Source of the DNA: Bryobacterales bacterium
GTDB taxonomy: Bacteria; Acidobacteriota; Terriglobia; Bryobacterales; UBA6623
Length of the DNA stretch: 42,207 nucleotides
NCBI GenBank assembly: GCA_028819235.1
Contig: JAPPMC010000298.1
Span: 1-42,207, forward strand
Reading direction: 5' to 3'
Shown: positions 26,938 through 36,148 of the stretch, piece after piece
How positions within the stretch are numbered: position 1 is the first letter of the stretch
Layout: every line of letters starts with the position of its first letter
Translations under genes and position numbers: made by a program
The notes under the pieces: generated by a model
What the model saw: the letters and a program-made list of their open reading frames with translations, nothing else
Told to the model about the DNA's origin: nothing
The model's database searches: none

Positions 26938-28106
26938 CATCACAGTGCGCCCAGACAAGCCCCGGCGGGAAGGATGTGGCTGCTGGCGAGGACAGGCCTC
27001 ACCTACGATCGTTTTCGTAGAGGAAGTCGTCGTGTCGTTCGAGAATGTCTTTGGGTGCACGAGCCCATTCTTTGGTCGTAACGTCCCAACATGTGTCGGC
27101 GATGACGTCCTCGCTCACTGGCTACCGTCCTACTCGATCCGTCAACTCCCGCACACTGCACCGATCTTGAGCGGCCAACGATCTTTGGAATTCGCTTGAT
27201 GCTCTGGGAGACAGCAAGCATCCTCTTCGAGCGGCCCCGTGCCAAGCCCGCCCTCGGTTGTCAGAGTGCTGCGTTTGGGGCATCGCGCTTGTCCGCTGCC
27301 TTGAGCCTCCACAATGAGGGTTTGCGCCGTCACACTGGCGAACCCGAGAAACCGATATCGCCCTCATGCCTCCCTCTGAAATGAACTCGCGGTACTGAGC
27401 AGCCACCTCTTGAGGATATGAGCCACAGCCTTTTTGGAGTGTCGCCGTATTCGCTACAGTCGTCGAACACGTCTGGCAGAGCCCCAGTGTCGACTGCGCT
27501 GATAGAGCCCGCCCTGCGGAACTAGACCGAAGTCTTGCCACAACTCTTGGGCTACTCCTGCTCCAAGTCATTCCCGGACCAGAGTTCCCATCAGGCTCAT
27601 GTGACCCTCCAAACCAAAGAACGAGATTCCGGCACCAAGTGCCAACTCAGAACAAAGAGGACCGGTCGTCACTTGCTGTTGTTCGCTGCCACGGCCGACG
27701 CCACCCGTCGCAGGCGGTTCGTTCGCCACGTCTGACACCACATAGGCTCCCGAGCAGCTCTTCGCCCCCCCGCCCCCCGCCCCTCGCCAGCGATCCGAAG
27801 GTCGTGTCCAGCTTGCACAGCGCCGGGCACCGCGGTGTGGTGGGTCTCAGGGCGATATACGCCTTCCCTCTGCATCCGCACTGCCATCGCGGGCCACCAC
27901 TTGCCGATCGACCGGCCCGCCGAGACGGCCCGGACACCCCGGAGAATCCTCGCCCCGACTGCGAGCGCAAGCTGTGACGACCGGCTCTTGGGACATCTTG
28001 TCGGGTACGCCTATGGTGGACCTGTCGTCGCAATCGTCGAGCGGACCAACAATCCTGCGCATCCTTTCCGAGAACAGCACTTCTTGTGCGGGCGAGGGTC
28101 TCTCCC
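26938..28106. other. Gene-poor region with possible transposase debris
   Basis: No intact gene is supported over about 1170 bases. On the minus strand, 26999-27571 holds protein-like fragments in several frames. TLIVEAQGSGQARCPKRSTLTT (near 27330-27270) resembles the zinc-finger N-terminus of ISL3-type transposases, where a CPxC motif is usual, but the second Cys is lost here. In another frame VREL(T)DRVGR, a stop, and VTTKEWARAPKDILERHDDFLY run to a stop at 26999. The relation to ISL3 is a guess. The part from 27640 to 28106 is highly GC-rich, with no recognisable coding. Confidence 0.3.
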
Positions 28107-29666
28107 TCAAATAGTCTGTGCAATGAAGCCCGTCAGGTTCCGGGTCTTCGCGTCGAACGCGACTCCCACCAGATGGATCGGCTCCCCCAAGGCTTCGTAT
28201 TTGGCAGCGTAGTACTTGGCATTCATCTGTGCCATCGCGGCCGGATCCCCTCCCCTGTCGTGCATCTTGAACTCGAATACGTATACTCGGCCGAATGCAC
28301 GCACGCAGAGATCGGCCCGGCCTGTGCTGCTGCTCACCTCTGCCCGCACGTCCGCCCCTGCGGCGGAGAAGTGTCCGTACAGGACACTCGCGTAGAAGCC
28401 TTTGCAATCCGCCATCGCGTTCCGCCCGTGCCATTGCTGCGGAATACCTGCCAGCAGTTCCCTCAGCAGTTCCTTCAGCCGTGCAAGGTTGCCCGTCTTC
28501 AGCGCATGGATCAGGCGGTCCCTCTCCCTGTCTCTCTTCCACCCGGCACCCAGCAAGTCATCGAGCAGTGACCGATTCAGGCTTTGCCTTACCTCCCGGT
28601 TCGGGTACGCCAAGCGATAGGTGATACCGTCCTCTAGGTCTTCCCTCTCCGCGACGGTCAGGTGCCCAGTCTGAAAGAGCAGCGCCTCCGGCGCGACCCT
28701 GCCGACGTCGAAGGTGGAGAACAGCTGTTCAGAAGCGCGCAACCCGTCTAGGATGTGCCATGGCACTTCCTCCTCGGCGAGCCGCTCTATCAGGAACGTG
28801 GGCGTGGCTGTCTCGTACCACCAAGGCTTGAACTCGCGGTCCCAGAGCAGCAACAGTACATCAAAGGGGTTGTAGACCCTCTCCTCGCCTCCCCATCTGT
28901 AGCCGTTGTACCGGTCGCGGATCCGGGCTCGGTCCAAGCCATCAAGTTCCGGGGCGAATACGGAGTCGAGGTCGCTCTCCGAATAGCCGCAGTTCGACGA
29001 GTATTTGGGGTTCAGGGTGATGTCCCGGAGATTGTTCAGTCCGGAGAATAGGCTCACCCTTGAGAACTTGCTTACGCCGGTGAGGAGGCAGAAGCGCACG
29101 TGGGCGTCGCACGACTTGATCACCGAATACAGCGCACGCAGGTAGTTCCTGTTCGTCTTCGCCATGTCAGGGTGGTGCAGCGCATCCAAGATCGGTTTGT
29201 CGTACTCGTCTACCAGCACTACAACTCGGTGTCTGTGCCGGTTGTGCAGGCTGCGGATCAGGTGTCGAAACCGCCCCCTAGGGGTCTCATCCAGCCGGTC
29301 CACACCCTCAGCGGCCTGGATGGCCCGTAACTGCTCACCGAGGTCTGCGTCGAGATCCCCCGGAACGGTCCCATTGACCGTCGCCAAGTCTAGTCGCACA
29401 ACCGGTCGCCGCACCGACCAGTCCCAACCTTGATCAGCCTTGAGCCCTTCGAACAGTTCTCGGTTCCCCTCGAACAGCTCCTTCAACGTGTCTAGGAACA
29501 GGCTCTTGCCGAAGCGCCGCGGGCGGGACAGGAAATAGTACCCGCCGTACAAGGCCAGTTGGAGTGCGAATCCGGTCTTGTCGACGTAGCAATATCCTTC
29601 TTCGCGGAGTGTGCGGAACGTCTGTATCCCGATCGGCAGTCGGGGCCTTAGATTTGCAATGCTCAC
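28107..29666 (-). CDS. AAA-ATPase-like / PD-(D/E)XK nuclease-superfamily protein
   Basis: A 519-residue protein with a GTG start at 29666, chosen because it begins just before the conserved N-terminus (LPIGIQTFRTLREEGYCYVDKT) and has an AAGAGAAGG-like site upstream. The first two thirds match the AAA-ATPase-like family (PF09820): a Walker A variant in FLSRPRRFGKSLFLDTLKELF, the Walker B-like VVVLVDEYDKPIL, and KSCDAHVRFCLLTGVSKFS. The C-terminus matches the associated PD-(D/E)XK nuclease-like domain (PF08011), with GRADLCVRAFGRVYVFEFKM carrying the Asp and the ExK. These proteins occur in many copies in some Bacteroidetes and host-associated bacteria. Their role is unproven; defence, mobile-element and signalling roles have all been suggested. 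It is a single gene flanked by long gene-free stretches, which fits recent acquisition. Confidence 0.88.
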   Translation of the reverse strand: MSIANLRPRLPIGIQTFRTLREEGYCYVDKTGFALQLALYGGYYFLSRPRRFGKSLFLDTLKELFEGNRELFEGLKADQGWDWSVRRPVVRLDLATVNGTVPGDLDADLGEQLRAIQAAEGVDRLDETPRGRFRHLIRSLHNRHRHRVVVLVDEYDKPILDALHHPDMAKTNRNYLRALYSVIKSCDAHVRFCLLTGVSKFSRVSLFSGLNNLRDITLNPKYSSNCGYSESDLDSVFAPELDGLDRARIRDRYNGYRWGGEERVYNPFDVLLLLWDREFKPWWYETATPTFLIERLAEEEVPWHILDGLRASEQLFSTFDVGRVAPEALLFQTGHLTVAEREDLEDGITYRLAYPNREVRQSLNRSLLDDLLGAGWKRDRERDRLIHALKTGNLARLKELLRELLAGIPQQWHGRNAMADCKGFYASVLYGHFSAAGADVRAEVSSSTGRADLCVRAFGRVYVFEFKMHDRGGDPAAMAQMNAKYYAAKYEALGEPIHLVGVAFDAKTRNLTGFIAQTI

Positions 29667-30221
29667 GCCCTTCTCTTGAGACCCTAATCCTATGGCAGGC
29701 AGGACAGGTCCGGATGGGCCAACGCCGCAGTCGCGGCGGATTCTCGCCGGCAACACGCGCAGGCCAAGGGTTCAGCGGCAATCCTTGCAGTGCTAGGGAA
29801 ACTTGCGTGGTCGTGCCTTGCTGTCGGGCGTATTGGCCTTAATCTGTGACCGTCCCAGGCGGACGCGCTCCCGGGGGTGGCTAGGCTTGGGGCCCGGAAC
29901 CTGTGCTCGGTCATGCTACCCCCTCCACGGGCCCCTAACGTGGCTTCCTCAAACTGCTTGCCTGCAGTGCCGGCCGTCTCCGAGCTGCTGAGGCCGACAT
30001 CTGGGATCTCATTCTCTGCGGGCAGGTGCTCCGCTTCTTGGATTGGTCGCCCTCGGGAAACCGCACTGCAGATCGGCACCCCAAGCCGTGCGATGCGCAC
30101 CTCGCACGCGCTTCGGTCCGCTAGGGCTAGCAGTCACGCCAGCAAGTGCCAGAGACCTGAGTGGTCAACTCGGCCGATCAGCGGGTCAACGTAGGCCACC
30201 GGCTGGTGAGCCCAGCCGACA
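29667..30221. other. Intergenic, no gene seen
   Basis: About 550 bases between the nuclease-like gene and the M50 protease gene. No coding region with a recognised domain, tRNA or clear hairpin terminator was found. Confidence 0.4.
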
Positions 30222-30908
30222 TCAGGTCCAGTAGAGAATGCGAATGGCGACGCGCAGCACCGGCCAGAAGATCTGCCCGAAGAGGTACCATGCCAGCACC
30301 AAGCCCAAGAAGCCGAACGAATTATCGCGCGTGAGGTCGAACCATCGTCGCGCGGTGTTCTCCCGCATCGCGAGCGTGATCACACTGTTGCCGTCGAGGG
30401 GATGGACGGGCAACAGGTTGAACGTCATCAGCAGTAGGTTCTGGGTGAAGAGGATGCTGACGAACTGGGCGACGGGAGCAAAGTCGCCCTCTCCTTCAAC
30501 GACCGAGAAGAACGAGATCGACGCCGGAATCGTAAACACACCCGCAGCGATTCCCAAGTTGATGAGGATTGCGGCGAGGATTGCCAGCCCTAGGTTCGCC
30601 GCTGGCCCGGCCAAGGCCATCAATGCCGCCCGCCGCGGGTAGCGATGCTCCCAAATCGGGCTGTACGGTGCCGATGCCCATCCGAGCATCCACTGGCTCA
30701 GCACGAACGAGATAATCGGTACGGCAACCGTGCCGAGCGGTTCTCTGGTGATGTGCGGAACCGGATTCAGCGTGACTTGGCCAGCGCTGCTGGCCGTGTA
30801 GTCGCCTCCCCAAGCTGCCGCGAGCGCATGAGCTGACTCGTGGCAGGTCAGCGACAAGAGAAAGGCGACATACCACAGGCCGCCAAGGGCGAGCATCTGG
30901 GGGTCCAT
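30222..30908 (-). CDS. Site-2 protease family (M50) membrane metalloprotease
   Basis: A 228-residue integral membrane protein. The zinc motif HExxH is HESAH at residues 23-27 in the first membrane segment (WYVAFLLSLTCHESAHALAAAWGG). The third ligand lies in LLPVHPLDG (Asp172), the typical NxxPxxPLDG motif of M50 proteases. Hydrophobic segments between and after these form a short four- to six-helix core without a PDZ domain. Small M50B-like proteins of this sort are widespread in Acidobacteria and cut membrane substrates within the bilayer; the substrate is unknown. The start at 30908 has a weak ribosome binding site, but the N-terminus fits the family. It is co-directional with the sulfatases upstream, about 75 bases from the nearer one. 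Confidence 0.88.
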   Translation of the reverse strand: MDPQMLALGGLWYVAFLLSLTCHESAHALAAAWGGDYTASSAGQVTLNPVPHITREPLGTVAVPIISFVLSQWMLGWASAPYSPIWEHRYPRRAALMALAGPAANLGLAILAAILINLGIAAGVFTIPASISFFSVVEGEGDFAPVAQFVSILFTQNLLLMTFNLLPVHPLDGNSVITLAMRENTARRWFDLTRDNSFGFLGLVLAWYLFGQIFWPVLRVAIRILYWT

Positions 30909-30982
30909 TAGGGCCCAAGTTTACCGAAGGCGAGAGCCGACGCATGACGGCACAGGATTCTCGCCAGGACGTTAGCCGCTGC

Positions 30983-32494
30983 TCAGCGCGAGCGGCCCTC
31001 TGCTTGTAGGCGCGCCAGTTCCGCCAAGAGGCGGCGCTTGACCTCCGGGCGGGCCGAGCTCAGATTGCGCCGCTCATGCGGATCCTCGCTCAGCAGGTAC
31101 AGCTGCATCGCCTCATCTTCGGAAGGACTCAGCGCGCGCCCCGTCGGTGCCGAGAATCCGCCGCTGCCGGTCCCTAGGATCAGTTTCCACGGACCTTGGC
31201 GAATTGCGAAGACGCCTCTGTGACTGTGGTGCACGACCTGATCGCGAGCGTACTCGCCTTGCTGAAACAGCAGCGGGCCTAGGCTGAAGCTGTCCTCGCC
31301 CGCCTCCTTCGGTAGCGGGACACCCAAGATCTCCGCGACGGTTGCGAACACATCGGTGAGGCACACGGTGCGCTCGGAGACCTGGCCGGCCCGGACCTGC
31401 CCATCCCACCGAAAGATGAGCGGCACGCGATGGCCGGCCTCCCATGCATCTGCCTTCAGACCCCTCCATGGCGCATTCGGCACGTGCGAGTACAGCTCCG
31501 TCACCGTTCGCGTAGCACCTACCGTACCGATCCCGCTGCGGGCCGGCGAGCCGTTGTCCGAGCTGAAGATCACGACGGTGTTTCGGATGGCCTCCGTCCT
31601 CTCAAGAATCTCTACGACCGCACCGAGGATGGAGTCCATCTGGTGGACCCAGTCGCCGTACGGCCCCGCATCGCTCTTGCCCCTGCTTTGCGCGTTGGGC
31701 ACGATCGGCGTGTGCGGGCCCAGCAGAGGCATGTACAGGAAAAACGGCGTGGAGGGATCGGCGGTGCGTTCTTGCAGCCATTCCAGGGCATGGGCCGTGA
31801 TCGTTGGCTGTGCTGCCCAAAGGTCCCATCCCGGCAGCATTGGGCCACCGCGCTGGCTCTTGTGGACGGGCATCCGTTCGGTAGGATTGCCGAGCATTCG
31901 GTCATCCTCGATGAACGCATACGGAGGAAAGTTCGGCACGTCGTCGCCAAAGTAGCGGTCGAAGCCCCTCGTGATTGGGCCTTCCCGGATCGGTTTCGAG
32001 AAGTCGATTCTCCTGCCGAATGGCTCGTAGTCGCGACCGACGTTGACGCCGTCCAACTCACTGGACAGGTACCCGCCTTCCTTGAGGGGCCAGTCCCAGC
32101 CCAAGTGCCACTTGCCGAAGCAAGCCGTGCGGTACCCCCCGGCTTGGAGCATCTTGCCCAAAGTCAGGCGCTCGGCCGAGATCACCGGCCCGCCCCAGCT
32201 ATTGACGATTCCCGTCGGCAGACGCGAGCGCCAGGGGTACCTGCCTGTCAGTAGGCCGTACCGCGAAGGCGTACAGACTGAAGACGCTGTGTGAGCGTCT
32301 GTGAAGCGTATGCCGCGCATCGCCAGCGCATCAATGTGCGGCGTTGGGATTCGAGACCGCGAGTTGTATACCTGAGGGTCGCCGAACCCCATGTCGTCCG
32401 CGAATACGATCACAATGTTCGGCCGCTCGCTCTGCCCGGGAAGCGGGGCAGTTATGGCGAGCAGACCTGCCAGCGTCCACTGAATCGGTCTCAT
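30983..32494 (-). CDS. Secreted arylsulfatase-like sulfatase
   Basis: A 503-residue type I sulfatase. The start at 32494 gives a clean Sec signal peptide (MRPIQWTLAGLLAITAPLPGQS); an in-frame ATG at 32530 adds 12 residues. Metal-binding Asp33-Asp34 are in IVFADDMGFGD. The CxPxR signature CTPSR sets the formylglycine precursor at Cys74, followed by YGLLTGRYPWR. ACFGKWHLGWDWP holds the conserved Lys and His, and FSSDNGSPARSG the second metal pair. The order and motifs resemble arylsulfatase A-type enzymes acting on sulfated sugars; the exact substrate cannot be assigned. It is transcribed in the same direction as the Tat-type sulfatase just upstream (66 bases between), so the pair may form one operon. 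Confidence 0.9.
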   Translation of the reverse strand: MRPIQWTLAGLLAITAPLPGQSERPNIVIVFADDMGFGDPQVYNSRSRIPTPHIDALAMRGIRFTDAHTASSVCTPSRYGLLTGRYPWRSRLPTGIVNSWGGPVISAERLTLGKMLQAGGYRTACFGKWHLGWDWPLKEGGYLSSELDGVNVGRDYEPFGRRIDFSKPIREGPITRGFDRYFGDDVPNFPPYAFIEDDRMLGNPTERMPVHKSQRGGPMLPGWDLWAAQPTITAHALEWLQERTADPSTPFFLYMPLLGPHTPIVPNAQSRGKSDAGPYGDWVHQMDSILGAVVEILERTEAIRNTVVIFSSDNGSPARSGIGTVGATRTVTELYSHVPNAPWRGLKADAWEAGHRVPLIFRWDGQVRAGQVSERTVCLTDVFATVAEILGVPLPKEAGEDSFSLGPLLFQQGEYARDQVVHHSHRGVFAIRQGPWKLILGTGSGGFSAPTGRALSPSEDEAMQLYLLSEDPHERRNLSSARPEVKRRLLAELARLQAEGRSR

Positions 32495-32560
32495 CAGGAT
32501 TCCAATGATCTCTGCCACCGAGGTCTGCATCGAGACTCGGGCGTCGGGAGGAGCATGTCG

Positions 32561-34057
32561 CTATGCCTCCACGAACAGTTTGCTGAGGCGCTCTACCACG
32601 TTCGGGTTTAATCCGGCGACATTTTCCGCCTCGAGCGGGTCCTTCTCCCGGTCGAAGAGTCGCACCGTCTCGGCCCCGTATCCTTCCAAGAGCTTAAAGC
32701 GGTGGTCCTGCACGAATCGCCACTGGTTGCCGCCTGCAGTAAGGGCGGACCGCGAGAACTCGCGGTGGTCGGACCGAACCCCCTCAAGAATCGGCCTGAG
32801 GGACTGCCCGTCCTGCCATTCGAGACTCCCGGCTTCGCCATAGTCGAGGAACGTTGCAGTCATGTCGATCAGACTTGCCATCGCGTCGTTCGATCGACCG
32901 TGGACGATCCGGGGGCCGGCCACCACTAGCGGAACTCCGGCCGCTGGCTGGTAAGGTACGCTCTTTCCCCACCGGGAGTGGTCACCCAGCATCTCGCCGT
33001 GATCGCTCGAATAGACGACCAGGGTGTTCTCGAACTCCTCGCGCTTGTGCAGTTCCTCCACGAACACACCCAGCCAGCGGTCGATATTCTCGATCATCGC
33101 GGCGTAGTTCTGGCGGATCCGAACGTGCTGTTCGGGAGGGAACGGTCCGTCGTAGTGCTCAGGCTGGGCAAAGCCCTCGATGACGCGATCAGGCCCGCGA
33201 TAGCGGCGGGCCATCGACTCGGTGATGTCCATCGGGGGATGGGGCCCGACGAAGTTCAACACCAGATGCCACGGCTTGCCTTCGGGAGCCCGACGCAACA
33301 GGTCGAGGCCGTTGCGCGCGATCCAGTTGTCGCAGTACGCCTCGTCTGGAAGTGGCGCCGGGTCTGTCGCGCCCCACCATGTCTCCCGGCGCAGCAGATC
33401 GTCTAGCACTTCTGGGGGTTGGCTGTGGTCGATTGAATTCCACTTGACCCTTCCCAGCCGTTGGATCTCGGAAGCCCACATCGCGCCCAGCGGAGGATCC
33501 AGCGAGTCCAGGTAGGCATAGTAGGGATCCTTAGGTCCGGGCGGATCGCTCCGGTAGCCGTTCGCGCCGCCGCCCTTGCCGCCGTTGTCGATCATGGCCG
33601 AGAAGCCCCAAGGCTCCATGCTCACTCGGCCGTCCAAGCCCCACCACCGGTCCTTTTTGTGGAGGTCCAGCTTGCCGCAGCCCATCACGTGGTAGCCGCT
33701 CTCTCGGAGGGCCCGGTAGTACGTGCGCCGATCGAGCGGGAAGTTCGCACTGTTATTGACCACACCACAGCGTTCGTAGACGCTGCCAGAGGCGAGGCAG
33801 GCCCTAGAGGGGCCGCACACCGGTGAATCGACGATCGCGTTTGGAAAACTGATCCCGCGGGCGGCCAGTTCGTTGAGGTTCGGCGTCGGAACGGGCACGG
33901 CGGCGTTCCACCCCACCCAGTCGAAGCGGTGCTGATCGGGGAAGAAGAACAGGATGTTGGGCCGACTCGCCTTGCGGGGCCCCGGTACGGTTTCACAAGC
34001 GGCAAGGCCTGCGACGGCTCCTCCGGCTGCCAAGAATTCTCGCCGACCGATTCGCAT
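32561..34057 (-). CDS. Tat-exported sulfatase with lipobox
   Basis: A 498-residue type I sulfatase. The start at 34057 gives a twin-arginine signal (RIGRREFLAAGGAVAGLAAC) that ends in a lipobox-like LAAC with Cys21, so it may be a Tat-exported lipoprotein; an upstream ATG at 34180 gives no sensible leader. The first metal pair is Asp41-Gln42 (FFFPDQHRFDW), a known DQ variant. The CxPxR signature CGPSR puts the formylglycine precursor at Cys81. SSDHGEMLGDH carries the Asp-His pair typical of choline-sulfatase/iduronate-like branches. A Tat leader implies export of an already folded protein, which fits modification of Cys81 in the cytoplasm before export. The substrate is unknown. Confidence 0.9.
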   Translation of the reverse strand: MRIGRREFLAAGGAVAGLAACETVPGPRKASRPNILFFFPDQHRFDWVGWNAAVPVPTPNLNELAARGISFPNAIVDSPVCGPSRACLASGSVYERCGVVNNSANFPLDRRTYYRALRESGYHVMGCGKLDLHKKDRWWGLDGRVSMEPWGFSAMIDNGGKGGGANGYRSDPPGPKDPYYAYLDSLDPPLGAMWASEIQRLGRVKWNSIDHSQPPEVLDDLLRRETWWGATDPAPLPDEAYCDNWIARNGLDLLRRAPEGKPWHLVLNFVGPHPPMDITESMARRYRGPDRVIEGFAQPEHYDGPFPPEQHVRIRQNYAAMIENIDRWLGVFVEELHKREEFENTLVVYSSDHGEMLGDHSRWGKSVPYQPAAGVPLVVAGPRIVHGRSNDAMASLIDMTATFLDYGEAGSLEWQDGQSLRPILEGVRSDHREFSRSALTAGGNQWRFVQDHRFKLLEGYGAETVRLFDREKDPLEAENVAGLNPNVVERLSKLFVEA

Positions 34058-34237
34058 ACCGAGGCCAGTGTACCCATCCAACCGTCGTCCGGGCCACGAC
34101 TGGGTTGTTCCGTCGCCGATCACTCGCCGCTTAGTCGTCTTCAAAGGGGCGCAGTCCCTATCGTGGGGATCGGGTCTCAATCGCCGTCCCGCGATAGTCC
34201 TGTCGGTGTTTGCATCGGGCTCTGCGCGATATGATCC

Positions 34238-36148
34238 TTGGCTGTGATTGAGCGGATCGTTCTGATCGGCGTGACCGTTGCCAGTGTGGGCTACTTCGCC
34301 CTGGCGGTCCGTCGCCGCCTAGCACCGATGCTGTCGGCGAAGGAGCGCAACCTTCCGTCCGACCGCTTTGCGTCGCGCCTCTGGACTGTCTTCTGCGAGG
34401 TCATGCTGCAGACGCACGTGATTCGCGAGCGCCCGCTGCCAGGCCTGTTGCACGCGCTCGTCATGTGGGGCTTCTTCGCATTTGCCTGGGTCAGTGTGGA
34501 GCACTTTGCGGTCGGCTTCGGGCTGCTCGACCCGGATGGCGTCGGCCACGGGTGGTACGGAGCATTCGCCGCGGTTTGGGCGGTGGCCGTTCTGGCTGGG
34601 ATTGGGGGGCTGAGCTTTCGCCGCTTCGTGCTGCGGCCTCGGGCGCTGGGCGAGACGCTCTCCCGCACCTCGGCGATTGTCGCGGCACTCATCAGCGTCC
34701 TCATGCTCACCTACCTCTTGGACTGGGGAAGGCTCGATCCGGTCTCGCCGGGCTGGAGGGTCAACTGGTGGGTGCACACTGTCTCGCTGCTCGGCATGCT
34801 CTGGCTCATTCCTAACTCCAAGCACCTGCACTTGGTGCTTGCGCCTGTCGCCATCTTCTTCCGTGGCAAGGGCACCAGCGCCATGCGCCCGCTTCGTGAC
34901 GACGATGACGACGACTTCGGAATGCTGGCGTTCTCGGACCTGTCCAGCAAGGACGTCTTGGACGTGCACTCATGCGTGGAGTGCGGTCGGTGCACCGACC
35001 ACTGTCCCGCAAACCTCATCGGCGGCTCGCTCGACCCGAAGCAGATTGTGCTGCAGCTCCAGAAGGGACTGCTGGCCGGGGGCGATGTTGTTGCTGGCGA
35101 TCAGCCCATGGTCGATCGCGGCGCGGCCTGGATCACGGAGGACGACCTGTTCCAGTGCTTCACGTGCGGGGCGTGCGAGCAGGCCTGCCCGGTCGGAATC
35201 GAGCACGTCGGCATGAAGATCCTCGATCTCAGGCGCGGGCTCGTCAGCGAGGGCCGCACCGCGAACCCCAAGCTCACCGACATGTTCAACACCATGGAGC
35301 GCGCCCCCCACAACGCTTGGGGCGCTTCCCACCAAGTCCGCGCCAAACTTCTCGAGAGTGCCGGGTTGCCTAGGTACGAGCGATCCGCCGAATGGCTGCT
35401 TTGGCTGGGGTGCGGGTGCAGCTACGACCCGCACGGTCACGAAGTCGTCCGTGCCATGCAACGCATCCTGACCGCGGCAGGACTATCTTGGGGTGTGCTT
35501 GCCAGCGAGACCTGCTGCGGCGAGCCTGCCCGCCGGGCCGGCAACGAGTATCTCTACTGGGAGCTCTCTGAGCAGGTGATCTCGGCCTTGCGTGCGAACG
35601 GGGTGCGCAAGATCGTGACCTGTGATCCGCACTGCGCCCGCATGTTCGACTCCGACTACCGTCAGCAGGCCGAGTTCTCAGAGCTCGGCATTGAGGTTAT
35701 GCACCACACTGAGCTTCTCGCGTCGCTGGTCGGGTCGCTCAACCTCCAGGGCAGGGAAGGGAGAGTTACCCTGCACGACCCCTGCTACTCCGCCCGCGGC
35801 CGCGGCGTTGTTGAGCAACCCCGGCAGGTCCTTCGGGCCCTAGGGGCCGATCTCCGCGAGATGCGCCACCACGGCGAACGGACGCTCTGCTGCGGAGCCG
35901 GCGGGGCGCAGCTGTTCATCGCGGACGACAGCGTGGAACATCCGGGAGGCCGCGCCAACTATCTGCGGTTCGACGAGGCCCGCCGGACCGGCGCGAGGAC
36001 GATCGCCACAGCCTGCCCTTACTGCCCAATAATGCTGTCCGACGCGGCCGGGCACGCAGGCACCGGAGGCGTCCGCGTGGCAGACGTCGCAGAACTCGTG
36101 GCCGAGCGCTTGACTGCCCCGGCCCCCGCTGACCGAGCTAGCGGTTGA
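34238..36148 (+). CDS. Membrane-anchored Hdr/GlpC-like iron-sulfur oxidoreductase
   Basis: A 636-residue membrane protein, probably starting at TTG 34238 (or GTG 34244). About five membrane segments precede residue 215 (for example LHALVMWGFFAFAWVSVEHF and YGAFAAVWAVAVLAGIGGL), resembling a NarI-like cytochrome b subunit. Two ferredoxin-type 4Fe-4S motifs follow: CVECGRCTDHCP from residue 246 and CFTCGACEQACP from 307. Then come two CCG domains: GCGCSYDP, ETCCGEPARRAG, TCDPHC, and HDPCYSARG, LCCGAGGAQ, CPYC. This arrangement matches heterodisulfide-reductase-related proteins that often pair with electron-transfer flavoprotein or lactate/glycerol oxidation systems; no such partner is encoded here. 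It likely passes electrons to the quinone pool. Its last 11 bases overlap the convergent DUF1549 gene. Confidence 0.88.
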   Translation: MAVIERIVLIGVTVASVGYFALAVRRRLAPMLSAKERNLPSDRFASRLWTVFCEVMLQTHVIRERPLPGLLHALVMWGFFAFAWVSVEHFAVGFGLLDPDGVGHGWYGAFAAVWAVAVLAGIGGLSFRRFVLRPRALGETLSRTSAIVAALISVLMLTYLLDWGRLDPVSPGWRVNWWVHTVSLLGMLWLIPNSKHLHLVLAPVAIFFRGKGTSAMRPLRDDDDDDFGMLAFSDLSSKDVLDVHSCVECGRCTDHCPANLIGGSLDPKQIVLQLQKGLLAGGDVVAGDQPMVDRGAAWITEDDLFQCFTCGACEQACPVGIEHVGMKILDLRRGLVSEGRTANPKLTDMFNTMERAPHNAWGASHQVRAKLLESAGLPRYERSAEWLLWLGCGCSYDPHGHEVVRAMQRILTAAGLSWGVLASETCCGEPARRAGNEYLYWELSEQVISALRANGVRKIVTCDPHCARMFDSDYRQQAEFSELGIEVMHHTELLASLVGSLNLQGREGRVTLHDPCYSARGRGVVEQPRQVLRALGADLREMRHHGERTLCCGAGGAQLFIADDSVEHPGGRANYLRFDEARRTGARTIATACPYCPIMLSDAAGHAGTGGVRVADVAELVAERLTAPAPADRASG

